Notes: generated by a model from the letters alone, not told the origin. DNA of 48,680 nucleotides from Thermoplasmata archaeon (GCA_022750115.1 JAKIWI010000011.1:1-48680), one strand, 5' to 3'; counted from the stretch's first letter, positions 33,849 to 41,717 are shown. Numbers and translations are program-made.

Positions 33849-35000
33849 ATGCGTATTCTGGTCGGCGGGGCGGTCCTACAGCCCGGGTGGCGGGGAGGCG
33901 AGACCCCGATCTCGAATGCCCTGGTCGTGGGCATGCAGCGGCGCGGGGTCGACGTCGTCACGCTCTCGCAGGGACGGTCCCGGGCCGACCTCGCGGCGAT
34001 GGGCGTCACGCCGTTCGACCTCGACCCTCTCGCTCTGCGACGGTACGAGACGGTGTTCCGCAGAGAGAAGCCCGACGTCATCCTGGGATTCTACGACTAC
34101 GACAGTTCCCTCGCCCATGTCGCCGCGCGCCTCGCGATCCCGTACGTTGCCGCGATCCACATCCACTGGCCCGTCTGCCCGATCGGAACCCAATTCCTGG
34201 AGAGCGAAGGTCCGTGTCGCGGGCCGTCGTTCGGACGATGCGTCGCCCACATGGGGCGCGTGCCCGTCCTCACCCACCTCGGACCGGGAGAAGCACCGCT
34301 GCCCGCCATCCTTGCGCTCCTGGTTTACACCAAGTTCCGGACCCGGCACCGGCTGCTGAGCCAGTCGACCGCCTTCGTCGTCCCGGGCCGCTGGATGAAG
34401 CCGTTTCTGGAGTCCCGCGGCTTCGAGAACGTCCACGTCGTTCCGAATGCGATCGACCCGAAGGAGTTCCCTTTCACCCCGTGGGAAGGGCCGACAAAGT
34501 CCGTCCTCTACGCCTCGGGAAGCGTCCGGGAGGGCAAGGGGTGGCCGGACTTTCTCGAGCTCGCCAAGAGGGTCCGCTCTACCCATCCCGAGGTGCGATT
34601 CCGCGCCACCGGCTACGCCGGAGACGACGTCGTCGACGGCGTTCCCCGCCTGGGCCGGGAGGCATTCGTCGCGGAGATGCAGCGGACGTACGCCTTGGCC
34701 GTTCCCGCGCTCTGGCAGGAACCGTTCGGCATGATCGCGCTCGAAGCGATGAGCGCGGGCCGGCCGGTCGTGGCCTACGCGAGCGGGGCGCTTCCCGAGG
34801 TCGTCCAGGATGGCCGCGACGGGTTGCTGGTCCCGCCCGGAGACCGCTCGGCGCTGGTCGCGGCGACCAAACGCCTCCTCGACGACCCTCCGCTCGCCGC
34901 CGAGATGGGCCGCCACGGGCGCGAGAGGGTCGTCGACGAGTTCACCCTCGACCGGATGATCGACGGCTATCTCTCGGTCGCGAACTCCGTCGTTCGCTGA
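33849..35000 (+). CDS. GT4-family glycosyltransferase
   Basis: 383 residues of the GT-B fold. The N-terminal half starts MRILVGGAVLQPGWRGGETP. The C-terminal nucleotide-sugar domain shows VVPNAIDPKEF, ASGSVREGKGWPDFLELA and PALWQEPFGMIALEAMSAGRPVVAYASGALPEVV, including the E-x7-E type acidic motif of retaining GT4 enzymes. It probably adds a sugar to a lipid-linked glycan on the cytoplasmic face. The neighbouring rhamnose operon suggests dTDP-rhamnose or another local donor. A charged CPIGTQ...CRGPSFGRC segment in the N-terminal domain is common in relatives of unknown acceptor. Confidence 0.9.
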   Translation: MRILVGGAVLQPGWRGGETPISNALVVGMQRRGVDVVTLSQGRSRADLAAMGVTPFDLDPLALRRYETVFRREKPDVILGFYDYDSSLAHVAARLAIPYVAAIHIHWPVCPIGTQFLESEGPCRGPSFGRCVAHMGRVPVLTHLGPGEAPLPAILALLVYTKFRTRHRLLSQSTAFVVPGRWMKPFLESRGFENVHVVPNAIDPKEFPFTPWEGPTKSVLYASGSVREGKGWPDFLELAKRVRSTHPEVRFRATGYAGDDVVDGVPRLGREAFVAEMQRTYALAVPALWQEPFGMIALEAMSAGRPVVAYASGALPEVVQDGRDGLLVPPGDRSALVAATKRLLDDPPLAAEMGRHGRERVVDEFTLDRMIDGYLSVANSVVR

Positions 35001-35033
35001 GCGGCCACGGCCGCCTTCGGCGGCGGGACGGGC

Positions 35034-36056
35034 TCAGTGAACCATGATCGAGCCGAGCATGGCGAGGCCGATCCGGATGGCGCGGGTCCGGCTTCCCCCG
35101 GCGCCCTTCGACTCCCCCATGCGGGGCCGGAACTTCACCGGCGCTTCCGTGAGGTTCATGCCTTCCTGCAGGGCGACGAGGATCATGTGGGGAGAGAAGT
35201 GGTACGTCCCGACGGTGAGGTTGTCGATGATCTTCTCCAGGGAGTCGCGTCGGATCGCGCGGAAGGTGCACCCGACGTCGGTCAGTTGCACGCGGCCGAG
35301 AAAGTCCCAGTCCCAGTAGCGGAGTCGAATGAGTACCGCGAGGAACAGATTCCCCCAGATCATGAACCAGTCCATCTGGGAGCCGGGGCGCGTGAGTGAG
35401 CGTGTCGTTCGAGTCCCGATGACCATGTCGCAGTCGGCCAGGTAGGGAACGAGCTTTTGCACGTCGTTCCCAAAGAACGTCATATCGCCCTCGGAAAGGA
35501 CGATCAGCGGCTCGGACGTGTGGTCGAGCGCGTAACGGAGGCCGGCGATGCAGGCGAAACCGTAGCCCTGCTTCGACTCCGGGATGACGATGGCGCCGTG
35601 CGCCTTGGCGATCTCGGCGGTCCGGTCACGGCAGTTGTTGTCCACGACGATCACATCGTGGACGTTCGGGATCGCGCGGAACTCGTCGACCGCATGGCCG
35701 ATCGATGCCTCGTCGTTGTAGGCGGTCAGCACGACCGCAATCGGCTGGCCGTCGACCGGGATGGGCGGCGGGACCTTCCACCGGGTCGCTCGGTTGCGTA
35801 GGAAGTAGTCGGCGACGAGCAGGACGAGAACGCCGAGGGGCACGACGAGGAAGAAGTAGTAGACCGCGAACTGGAACCAGATCCCCGTGAACCCGAGGTC
35901 CTTCGGAAGGTTCCAATGGCCGATGGGGGCCAAGGCCGGGACCGCCGACCCGAGGAAGACGAGGACATCCTTGGCAAAGTGGAGGAGACCGATCGCGATG
36001 GTCAGGAGCCCGAAGGCGACCGTTCCGAGGAAGAGCGCGACGAGGGTGCGGGCCAC
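35034..36056 (-). CDS. GT2-family glycosyltransferase with N-terminal membrane helices
   Basis: 340 residues from a GTG set by a TATA box 27 nt upstream. Two hydrophobic segments (about 5-40 and 62-85) anchor a GT-A domain: AVVLTAYNDEASIGHAVDEF, VIVVDNNCRDRTAEIA and LIVLSEGDMTFFG (metal-binding EGD). QLTDVGCTFRAIRRD is like the acceptor loop of dolichyl-phosphate sugar synthases. It probably loads a sugar on a polyprenyl phosphate at the membrane. It ends convergently 34 nt from the GT4 gene. Confidence 0.88.
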   Translation of the reverse strand: MARTLVALFLGTVAFGLLTIAIGLLHFAKDVLVFLGSAVPALAPIGHWNLPKDLGFTGIWFQFAVYYFFLVVPLGVLVLLVADYFLRNRATRWKVPPPIPVDGQPIAVVLTAYNDEASIGHAVDEFRAIPNVHDVIVVDNNCRDRTAEIAKAHGAIVIPESKQGYGFACIAGLRYALDHTSEPLIVLSEGDMTFFGNDVQKLVPYLADCDMVIGTRTTRSLTRPGSQMDWFMIWGNLFLAVLIRLRYWDWDFLGRVQLTDVGCTFRAIRRDSLEKIIDNLTVGTYHFSPHMILVALQEGMNLTEAPVKFRPRMGESKGAGGSRTRAIRIGLAMLGSIMVH

Positions 36057-36079
36057 GGAGTCGATGGGCCGCCGCCGGC

Positions 36080-36087
36080 TATATCAC
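36080..36087 (-). promoter_or_regulatory. TATA element of the GT2 gene
   Basis: Read on the minus strand it is gtgatata, centred 27 nt before GTG 36056, which supports that start and a leaderless message. Confidence 0.5.
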
Positions 36088-36160
36088 CGTTCCGCCGCAT
36101 TTGGGACACGTCTCACCCCGGGAAAGCTCGGCCGGCGCGATGTCGGTCGAGTGACGAGCG

Positions 36161-39100
36161 TCACCCTGGTCCACCCTCATCCCACGGCGACGGGGCTGGA
36201 GGCGGGACTGTCGGAACCGCCGAGACGGCTGGAGCGGCGGATTCGGTTGGCTGTGGCGGTGGACGGCGGGAGCGGAGGATCGCGACCGCGACAACGGCCG
36301 CGGCGACGGCCACAGCCACATTCACCCACGCCCACCACGGCACCCCTCCGGCCGGGCCGGAGGAGCCGGAGTTGTTACGCGGGGGCGGCCCCCCGAGCGG
36401 CGCGAACACGTTCACCGTGAAATTGTGGAACGCCCGCGTTCCGTTGGCGTCCAAGGTGACGAACTTCACGGCGAAGGAGCTGCTGAAGTCGGTCGAGTAC
36501 TGGTGAACCCCCGAGGACGTCGTCGACGAATTGCCATCGCCGAACGTCCAGGAGAAAACGAACGGACCCGTCCCGTTGTGCGTCGTCGCCGAGTAGCTGA
36601 TGTTCAGCGGGGAGGACCCGCTCAACGGACTGACAGAAGCCGAAGCTTGAAAGTGCGCCGGTTGCGGAGTGGACATCACGTCGACCATCGAGGTCTTCAC
36701 GACGTAGGCTCCCGTGATGTCCGTGACGTTCAAGGTCACCGTGAACAAACCGGCCGAGGCGTACTGGTGGCTCGCGGAGGTGGCGGTATTTCGGGGCGCC
36801 GACGCCCCGTCGCCGAAGGACCAACCGTACTCGTAAGGCGCCGCCCCACCAGAGGCACTAGCGACGAAGGCGACCGTCAGCGGGGCGGTCCCCGTGGACG
36901 GCGTGGCCGTGAACGAGGTGGTCAGGGGGCCGGGCGTCGTCGTGACGGGGAACGTGGATCGTTGAACGACTCCCCAGCTGTCCGAGACGTTCAGGTAGAG
37001 CGTGTAGGTCCCCACCGAGCCGACCACGAACGAGCCATTCGCTGCCGATGAGATCGCGCCCCCAATGGCCCACGAATACCGATACGGAGCCGCGCCTCCT
37101 CGCGCGGACGCCGAAAACGAGACCGTGTACGGGACGGGACCTCCGGTTCCCACCGCTGTGATATTCGTCGTGAGAAGGTCCAGTGCGTCGGTCTCCGCCC
37201 CCAGCTGGATCGTGCGATTCACGACGTCGAGCGCCGCGCCCCCGTACAACCAGGTGAGGTTCGAGACGGAATCCCACCAGATGTCGGAGAATCCGAGTCT
37301 CGGGGGAGCGGCGGTCGTGGGGATCGGACGCCAGCCAGTCGGACCGAGAGCCCAGGTGTCGTTGTACTGATACCGCGGCCCCGTTGGGGTCCAGCCCCCG
37401 AACAGCACGAGGCCCCCGACGCGCGGGTCGGCGCTGATTCCAGCGCCGAACCGGGCGGCCGGCGGGGTTGTTCCGGCGAACTTCGACCAATTCCCGCCCG
37501 AGTACAGCCAGGTGTCGTTGAACGCCAAGGTGCCCGTGAGCGTTCCGTCTGGCGTGCCCCCGAAGAGCACGATTCCCCCGAGAGCGGGGTCGTAGGCCGC
37601 TGAGGCTAGCCAGCGGGCGGGCGGCGAGAGCGAGGGTGTCATCTGGGTCCACACGCCACTCTGCAGGGACCACGTATCATTGAGCGTCACATTCGTGGCG
37701 TTCACCCCCCCGAACAGGATGTCCGTGTGCGTCGCCGGGTCGAAGACGAATGAGCCCCCAGCACGAACGGACGGGCCGATCGTCGCCGTCCGGTTAGTCC
37801 ATGTTGTGCCGTTGAACGACCATGTGTCGTTGAGGAGGGTGAGCCCCGTGTTTCCTCCGAACAGTATCTCATCCACGCCTGCGGGGTTGCCGGCGAGCAT
37901 TCCGAAGGCGCGGGACGGGGGGCCGCCGGGCGAGATCCGCTCCCTCCAGTAGTCTCGAGAGAATTCCCAAGTGTCGTTTCGCGGAGCCGAATTCGCCCCC
38001 GCACCACCGAACAGGACCGCGCTGGTCGGGGACCCGACGGCTCCGGCAAACGCCGCGCCTATGCGAGCGTCGGGCGTGAAGTTCGCTTGCAGCTCAGTCC
38101 ACACCCCGCTCACGAACTCCCACGTGTCCGTCTGGAATCCTCCGAGACCCCCGGTGGGGGCAAGTCCCCCGTCGAGGACGTCCCGACCGAGCGAGTCCAC
38201 GGCGAGTCCCGGAGAGTAGCGAGCCGCGGGTGAGGGCGAGGCCGCGACCAGAGTCCAGACTCCGAGCACGTAGGTCCACGTGTCGTTGAACACGACGTTC
38301 CCGTTCGAGAGTCCGGTCCCCCCGAAAACGAGCACGCCCCCAAGCGAGACGTCGTCCGACATCCCGGATCCCGCGCGGGGTGTCGGACCCCCGCCCGTGA
38401 AGTTCGACCAAGTACCGGAGCTGTAGATCCAGGTCTCGTTCAGGAAGCTCGAGGAGTTCGCGGTGACATTCTCTCCACCGAAGAGGACGATTTGCTGGTA
38501 GACTGACTCGTACGCCATACTAGCGAGGAAGGTCGCCGGGGGCGCGGACGCGGTGAGCACGCGGTTCCACTCCGTTCCGTTGTAGAGGAAGGTCTCGTTT
38601 GTCGTAGGGAAGCTGGGGTTACTCGTGAGTCCGCCAAACAGCAGCACCCCGTTCTCGAACGGGTCGTTGGCTGCGGCCGTGCCGTACCGCGGCGATGGGT
38701 CGGTGGGGCCGGTGACATTGTACCAGTCGCCCCCGCGGAACACCCAGGTATCGTTGAGGAGGTGCGTGCCCGAGCTCGCCAGGCCACCGAACAACACCAG
38801 CTCGTTCGCCGTAACGTCGTACGCGAGGCTGCCGAAGAGGCGCGTCGGGGGTTCGTGGGCCGGCGAGAGGTTGGTCCAACCCGCGGGGCCGAACTCCCAC
38901 GTGTTGCCGAAATACCCATCGAATTCGACCGTTCCGCCGAGCGCGGAGTCGTAGGCGAGCATCCCGGGATACAACGGGAGGTGCGCGAGTGGGAAAGTAC
39001 GCGACACCCAAGCCGGACTGAGGATCGCGGCGGACGCTTCCGCGCGAGAGTGCGGAACGTGGCTCGCCTGCTCCTGGGCTCGCCTGGCAAGTTCGGCGGG

Positions 39101-39262
39101 AAGGATCGGGGCCACTGCTCTCGCGGCGGGGCCGATCTGCGGTGGAGCATGCGGGACGGACGTCCGGCCCGGGAGAAGAAGACCAGACGCGGGAACCGCC
39201 ATTAGAATCGCAATGAGGCATGCGAAGGCGACGGTCGCAGGGGGGACCGGCAGGTGAATCAT
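36161..39262 (-). CDS. Giant Kelch/PKD surface protein with C-terminal anchor
   Basis: 1033 residues. A signal peptide (about 1-28) is followed by about eleven Kelch-like blades (roughly 95-690). Most repeat (L/F)NDTW then a Trp about seven residues later, with GG and VLFGG pairs. Three PKD-type domains follow (about 700-940; GDGxS signatures GWSFGDGASA and WTFGDGNSS), then one helix (WWAWVNVAVAVAAAVVAVAIL) and a proline-rich cytoplasmic tail. Most blades contain the N-D-T sequon, so the propeller could be heavily N-glycosylated. It is probably an adhesin or S-layer-associated protein that displays the glycans made by the adjacent cluster. Confidence 0.9.
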   Translation of the reverse strand: MIHLPVPPATVAFACLIAILMAVPASGLLLPGRTSVPHAPPQIGPAARAVAPILPAELARRAQEQASHVPHSRAEASAAILSPAWVSRTFPLAHLPLYPGMLAYDSALGGTVEFDGYFGNTWEFGPAGWTNLSPAHEPPTRLFGSLAYDVTANELVLFGGLASSGTHLLNDTWVFRGGDWYNVTGPTDPSPRYGTAAANDPFENGVLLFGGLTSNPSFPTTNETFLYNGTEWNRVLTASAPPATFLASMAYESVYQQIVLFGGENVTANSSSFLNETWIYSSGTWSNFTGGGPTPRAGSGMSDDVSLGGVLVFGGTGLSNGNVVFNDTWTYVLGVWTLVAASPSPAARYSPGLAVDSLGRDVLDGGLAPTGGLGGFQTDTWEFVSGVWTELQANFTPDARIGAAFAGAVGSPTSAVLFGGAGANSAPRNDTWEFSRDYWRERISPGGPPSRAFGMLAGNPAGVDEILFGGNTGLTLLNDTWSFNGTTWTNRTATIGPSVRAGGSFVFDPATHTDILFGGVNATNVTLNDTWSLQSGVWTQMTPSLSPPARWLASAAYDPALGGIVLFGGTPDGTLTGTLAFNDTWLYSGGNWSKFAGTTPPAARFGAGISADPRVGGLVLFGGWTPTGPRYQYNDTWALGPTGWRPIPTTAAPPRLGFSDIWWDSVSNLTWLYGGAALDVVNRTIQLGAETDALDLLTTNITAVGTGGPVPYTVSFSASARGGAAPYRYSWAIGGAISSAANGSFVVGSVGTYTLYLNVSDSWGVVQRSTFPVTTTPGPLTTSFTATPSTGTAPLTVAFVASASGGAAPYEYGWSFGDGASAPRNTATSASHQYASAGLFTVTLNVTDITGAYVVKTSMVDVMSTPQPAHFQASASVSPLSGSSPLNISYSATTHNGTGPFVFSWTFGDGNSSTTSSGVHQYSTDFSSSFAVKFVTLDANGTRAFHNFTVNVFAPLGGPPPRNNSGSSGPAGGVPWWAWVNVAVAVAAAVVAVAILRSRRPPPQPTESAAPAVSAVPTVPPPAPSPWDEGGPG

Positions 39263-39429
39263 CCACGGGCGATTCGAACAGAGCTACATCTGCCTGCCGA
39301 ATCCATGGGAGAGATGTCGGGCACGTCGGTCGACCAGTTCATCCCCCGGTGGGCCTGGGCCAAGCGCTCGATACCACTAGCCAGTGTCCGGGACACCCGC
39401 TGGAGATGATCGAGGATGATGGTGTATGT

Positions 39430-39449
39430 GCATATGTATCTACATATGC
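39430..39449. repeat. Perfect inverted repeat, 9-bp arms, 2-nt centre
   Basis: GCATATGTA-tc-TACATATGC in an AT-rich patch, about 170 nt upstream of the Kelch gene start. The short centre favours a dimeric protein site. Confidence 0.5.
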
Positions 39450-39837
39450 TGACTCGATTCACATCGTTTTCTGGTGTCGTGCCCCACGGGTCCGACCGCA
39501 TTGTGTTCGCCCCCTACCGGACCCAGGGCGCTGGGGCAGTCCACCCCCGAACGGTTCGATTTGACTCAGCCGCACCTGATTCGATGCGATATCGGGGCGG
39601 CGGTGGCCATTGCGATGAAGACGGCGGTGATCCGGGGACCCGGACTCTCAGCGGGACTGGCTAGCTGCTCCCGCTGTGCGTCGCGGTCGCTGACGGGAGA
39701 AGCGCGAAGCGACGGCGGTCCCGGTCGGCGACCGCGTTCATCCGAAAACCGGCCGTTGAGGCCCAATCCCCAACTGCGCGCTGATCGGGGGACTGTGCCA
39801 TGAGCGGTTCGAGCTCCAAGGCACCCGAGCTCGGTTC

Positions 39838-39855
39838 GTATAACTCCAGTTATAC
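39838..39855. repeat. Perfect inverted repeat GTATAACT-cc-AGTTATAC
   Basis: An 18-bp palindrome with 8-bp arms and a 2-nt centre. It contains TATA-like sequence, so it could be an operator over a promoter, although no gene starts directly after it on either strand. Confidence 0.5.
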
Positions 39856-39893
39856 AGCTTCTCGACGGAGAACCGAATCGGGCACCGGGCGAT

Positions 39894-39912
39894 CCGCCCA
39901 CCCACTGGGCGG
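39894..39912. repeat. Hairpin with 7-bp perfect stem
   Basis: CCGCCCA pairs with TGGGCGG across a cccac loop; a small GGCC/GGCC stem follows at once. It could form in RNA read from either strand. Confidence 0.4.
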
Positions 39913-39955
39913 CCTAAGGGCCAACATTATGAGATGTAGTGGTCAATAGAGCGTC

Positions 39956-39977
39956 AAGTCGCGCATCTATGCGACTT
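39956..39977. repeat. Inverted repeat inside the first copy of the direct repeat
   Basis: AAGTCGC pairs with GCGACTT across an 8-nt centre (gcatctat). The second, imperfect copy at 40115-40135 has lost part of the symmetry. Confidence 0.45.
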
Positions 39978-39994
39978 ACGCCCGTTCCTTGAGA

Positions 39995-40004
39995 AGCACG
40001 TGCT
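39995..40004. repeat. 10-bp palindrome AGCACGTGCT
   Basis: A perfect palindrome, extendable to GAG/CTC flanks with one bulged A. It is one of several in the island. Confidence 0.3.
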
Positions 40005-40029
40005 CTCCGACCGACGCCGCTGGTTGGGA

Positions 40030-40045
40030 GGAGCTCGAGAGCTCC
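40030..40045. repeat. Perfect inverted repeat GGAGCTC-ga-GAGCTCC
   Basis: 7-bp arms around a 2-nt centre, 16 bp in all, inside the island. Confidence 0.4.
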
Positions 40046-40114
40046 ACGAGGCGCACGCCCCCGATCTGACGTGCCCGTCGAGAATCCGGGACGGATGGAG
40101 TCGTTAGGACCCAT

Positions 40115-40135
40115 AGTCGCGCATCTAGGCAACTT
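40115..40135. repeat. Second copy of a 21-nt direct repeat
   Basis: It matches 39957-39977 at 19 of 21 positions. It lies 6 nt beyond the stop codon of the PIN-domain gene (40142). Confidence 0.45.
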
Positions 40136-40141
40136 GGTATC

Positions 40142-40540
40142 CTATGTCAAGATGCGGGTTACGTGGAGCTTTGACGGGGTCTTCGGAAAGCCCAACGCGC
40201 GCGAGGTGACCCACTCGGTGCAGCCGTTCGCCTCAAGGGCGCCGAGGAGCAGCCAAGGCGTCGAACTGAGGCCTTGGCCATCCCCTCGCCATCGCGAGGA
40301 GGCCAATCTCGACGCATGCGCGTCGAGGGGGATGACCGTCAGGCCACGGCGCAATCGGTCGATTGCCGCCAACCTCCGCTCGAGCCCGGCCGGGCCCAGC
40401 GCTCGAGCGACCGCCGCGAGCTCGAACAGGTTCAGCTCGGTCGTGCCGACCTCCTCCCCCGTGAGTCGCTTGAGGAGAGCCTTGGCCGAGGGCCGACCGC
40501 CGAGGATCTCGAGGAGCACCGGAGTGTCCAGGCCGATCAT
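40142..40540 (-). CDS. PIN-domain VapC-like protein, possibly catalytically impaired
   Basis: 132 residues. The N-terminus MIGLDTPVLLEILGG carries the first PIN acid (Asp 5), and TTELNLFELAAVA the conserved Glu. Where VapC nucleases have a third acid before the IAATAL helix, this protein reads SSTPWLLLGALEANG, with Thr or Pro in place of Asp. Its VTSRALGF lacks the usual Asp of VTxNxxDF. It therefore looks like a PIN fold without full metal-binding capacity, perhaps a decayed toxin or a non-nuclease partner. It starts by ATGA overlap with the antitoxin-like gene. Confidence 0.75.
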   Translation of the reverse strand: MIGLDTPVLLEILGGRPSAKALLKRLTGEEVGTTELNLFELAAVARALGPAGLERRLAAIDRLRRGLTVIPLDAHASRLASSRWRGDGQGLSSTPWLLLGALEANGCTEWVTSRALGFPKTPSKLHVTRILT

Positions 40541-40752
40541 CGCCGTTTCTCCGTCGGGGATCCCCGTAGGGCCTGGAGGGCCCGGTGCGCCTTCCGCCGG
40601 TCGAATTCCCCCCAGGCCCCCGCGGCCTGCTCGAGGGGAGTGCGCTCTCCGATCAACCGGAGGAACAGCTGGGTGAAACTCTCGTCGGGGCGCTTGAGTC
40701 GGCGAAGCGCGTCGTACACATTCTTCTGGACCGCGACGTTCCGGGACGGCAT
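40537..40752 (-). CDS. VapB-like antitoxin
   Basis: 71 residues. The N-terminal RNVAVQKNVYDALRRLKRPDESFTQLFLRLI resembles a ribbon-helix-helix antitoxin of the VapB (DUF217-like) type. A basic C-terminal part would wrap the PIN partner. The promoter is compact: TATA 25 nt upstream, leaderless ATG, and a perfect inverted repeat between them as probable autorepression site. It is coupled to the PIN gene by a 4-nt overlap. Confidence 0.75.
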   Translation of the reverse strand: MPSRNVAVQKNVYDALRRLKRPDESFTQLFLRLIGERTPLEQAAGAWGEFDRRKAHRALQALRGSPTEKRR

Positions 40753-40754
40753 GC

Positions 40755-40774
40755 ATGCACATATGAATGTGCAT
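40755..40774. promoter_or_regulatory. Operator-like inverted repeat at the antitoxin start
   Basis: ATGCACAT-atga-ATGTGCAT, with perfect 8-bp arms, ends 3 nt before the antitoxin ATG and overlaps the edge of its TATA element. Ribbon-helix-helix antitoxins typically autoregulate at such sites. Confidence 0.6.
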
Positions 40775-40780
40775 ACTTAA
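40773..40780 (-). promoter_or_regulatory. TATA-like element of the antitoxin gene
   Basis: Read on the minus strand it is ttaagtat, centred about 25 nt before the ATG at 40752, giving a leaderless transcript. Confidence 0.55.
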
Positions 40781-40887
40781 TGGATGCTTCGCGTTCCGGT
40801 TGCTCGTGGCCAGAATGGGCCGACCAACCTGCGGTCGAGGGGGCGGGCGTGCGCGATCGCGCGCCGGCCGTCGGCGGGCGGTCGTCC

Positions 40888-41535
40888 CTAGCGATGGAGC
40901 ATCTTCAGCGAGTGGTTCGGCGTCCCCGAGTGGAACATGAAGGCGACCCAGAGAATGCAGAGGGGCTCGAGGACGCGAGCCAGCTCGATTCCCCCCAGGT
41001 CGACGGGATTCCATCCGAACGTCTCGAGGATCGCCTTGACGGAGTCTTTCGCGGCTTCGTCGTTGCCGCAGTAGAACATGTCCGGGGGGCCGCCCGGGAA
41101 GTCGGGCCGGAACATGTGGGCGTTGCCGACGGAGTTGAACGCCTTCACCACATGCGAGTGAGGGAGCCATCGCTGGACCTGCTCGCCCCCGGAGTCGGTG
41201 TTCCCCACGGCGAGCGAGGGCAGTCCGTTCGGGTGAAAGACGAGCGGGTTGGTGACGTCGATAACGACCTTTCCGGCAAAGTGTCCAAGCCCGGCGAGCC
41301 GAAGCGCGTTCTCCGTGCCCGTCCAGAGGGTGGCGAGCGCGAGGAGGTCCCCGAACTGGGCGGTCTCCTCGAAGCTGCCGGTGCTGGCGGCCGACCCGTT
41401 CGCGAGCTTCCAGGCGGCGAGTTTTTCGCTCCTGGGCTCCCGGCTTCCCAGGCGAACCTCGTAGCCTGACGCCACGAACCCTGCGCCGAGCTTCTGGGCG
41501 ACGTCTCCCGAACCGAGGATCCCCACTTTCTTCAT
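40888..41535 (-). CDS. NADP/F420-dependent oxidoreductase-like dinucleotide-binding protein
   Basis: 215 residues from ATG 41535, directly before the Rossmann motif MKKVGILGSGDVAQKLGAGF. It continues with VRLGSREPRSEKLAAW, DVTNPLVFHPNGLP and AFNSVGNAHMFRPDF, the pattern of the F420-dependent NADP reductase (FNO-like) superfamily, PF03807. In archaea such proteins move hydride between F420 and NADP, but many homologues are of unknown substrate. No F420 genes lie in the window to support a specific role. The upstream in-frame extension has no conserved features. Confidence 0.85.
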   Translation of the reverse strand: MKKVGILGSGDVAQKLGAGFVASGYEVRLGSREPRSEKLAAWKLANGSAASTGSFEETAQFGDLLALATLWTGTENALRLAGLGHFAGKVVIDVTNPLVFHPNGLPSLAVGNTDSGGEQVQRWLPHSHVVKAFNSVGNAHMFRPDFPGGPPDMFYCGNDEAAKDSVKAILETFGWNPVDLGGIELARVLEPLCILWVAFMFHSGTPNHSLKMLHR

Positions 41536-41717
41536 CGCGGCCCACCGGCCCCACTTCCCGCTGGACGATAACGTTCGCATCGCGGTCGCGAGCACCGCCC
41601 TCACGGGCTCCGAGTGTCGGAGCTCTCGGTTCTGCCCGGTTCACGGGGGGCTTGGAGTGGCGTTCGCCACGATGGTCTGGCAAACCGGAGGCGGGACGTT
41701 CGGATGGGGAGGGGGGC

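Larger units (their letters stand above)
39263..40141. other. Palindrome-rich 879-nt non-coding island
   Basis: I see no credible coding frame. Perfect inverted repeats lie at 39430, 39838, 39894, 39956, 39995 and 40030, and a 21-nt near-identical direct repeat occurs at 39957 and 40115. It is the longest gene-free stretch of the window. It separates the Kelch gene from the toxin-antitoxin-like pair, both on the minus strand. Confidence 0.6.

Noticed and set aside
32387-35047. 886-residue plus-strand open frame across the AlkP-like and GT4 genes
   Set aside because: It crosses two well-recognised genes in other frames and has no domain features.
39566-39901. 111-residue minus-strand open frame in the palindrome island
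   Set aside because: No motif, no promoter, Arg/Pro/Ser-rich composition, and it runs through the perfect palindrome at 39838.
39800-39949. 49-codon plus-strand frame starting ATG 39800
   Set aside because: No upstream TATA element and no recognisable pattern; the palindrome falls inside it and better explains the sequence.
39838-40135. CRISPR array or IS element in the repeat-rich island
   Set aside because: There is only one pair of direct repeats, no regular spacing, no cas gene, no transposase and no terminal inverted repeats around a gene.
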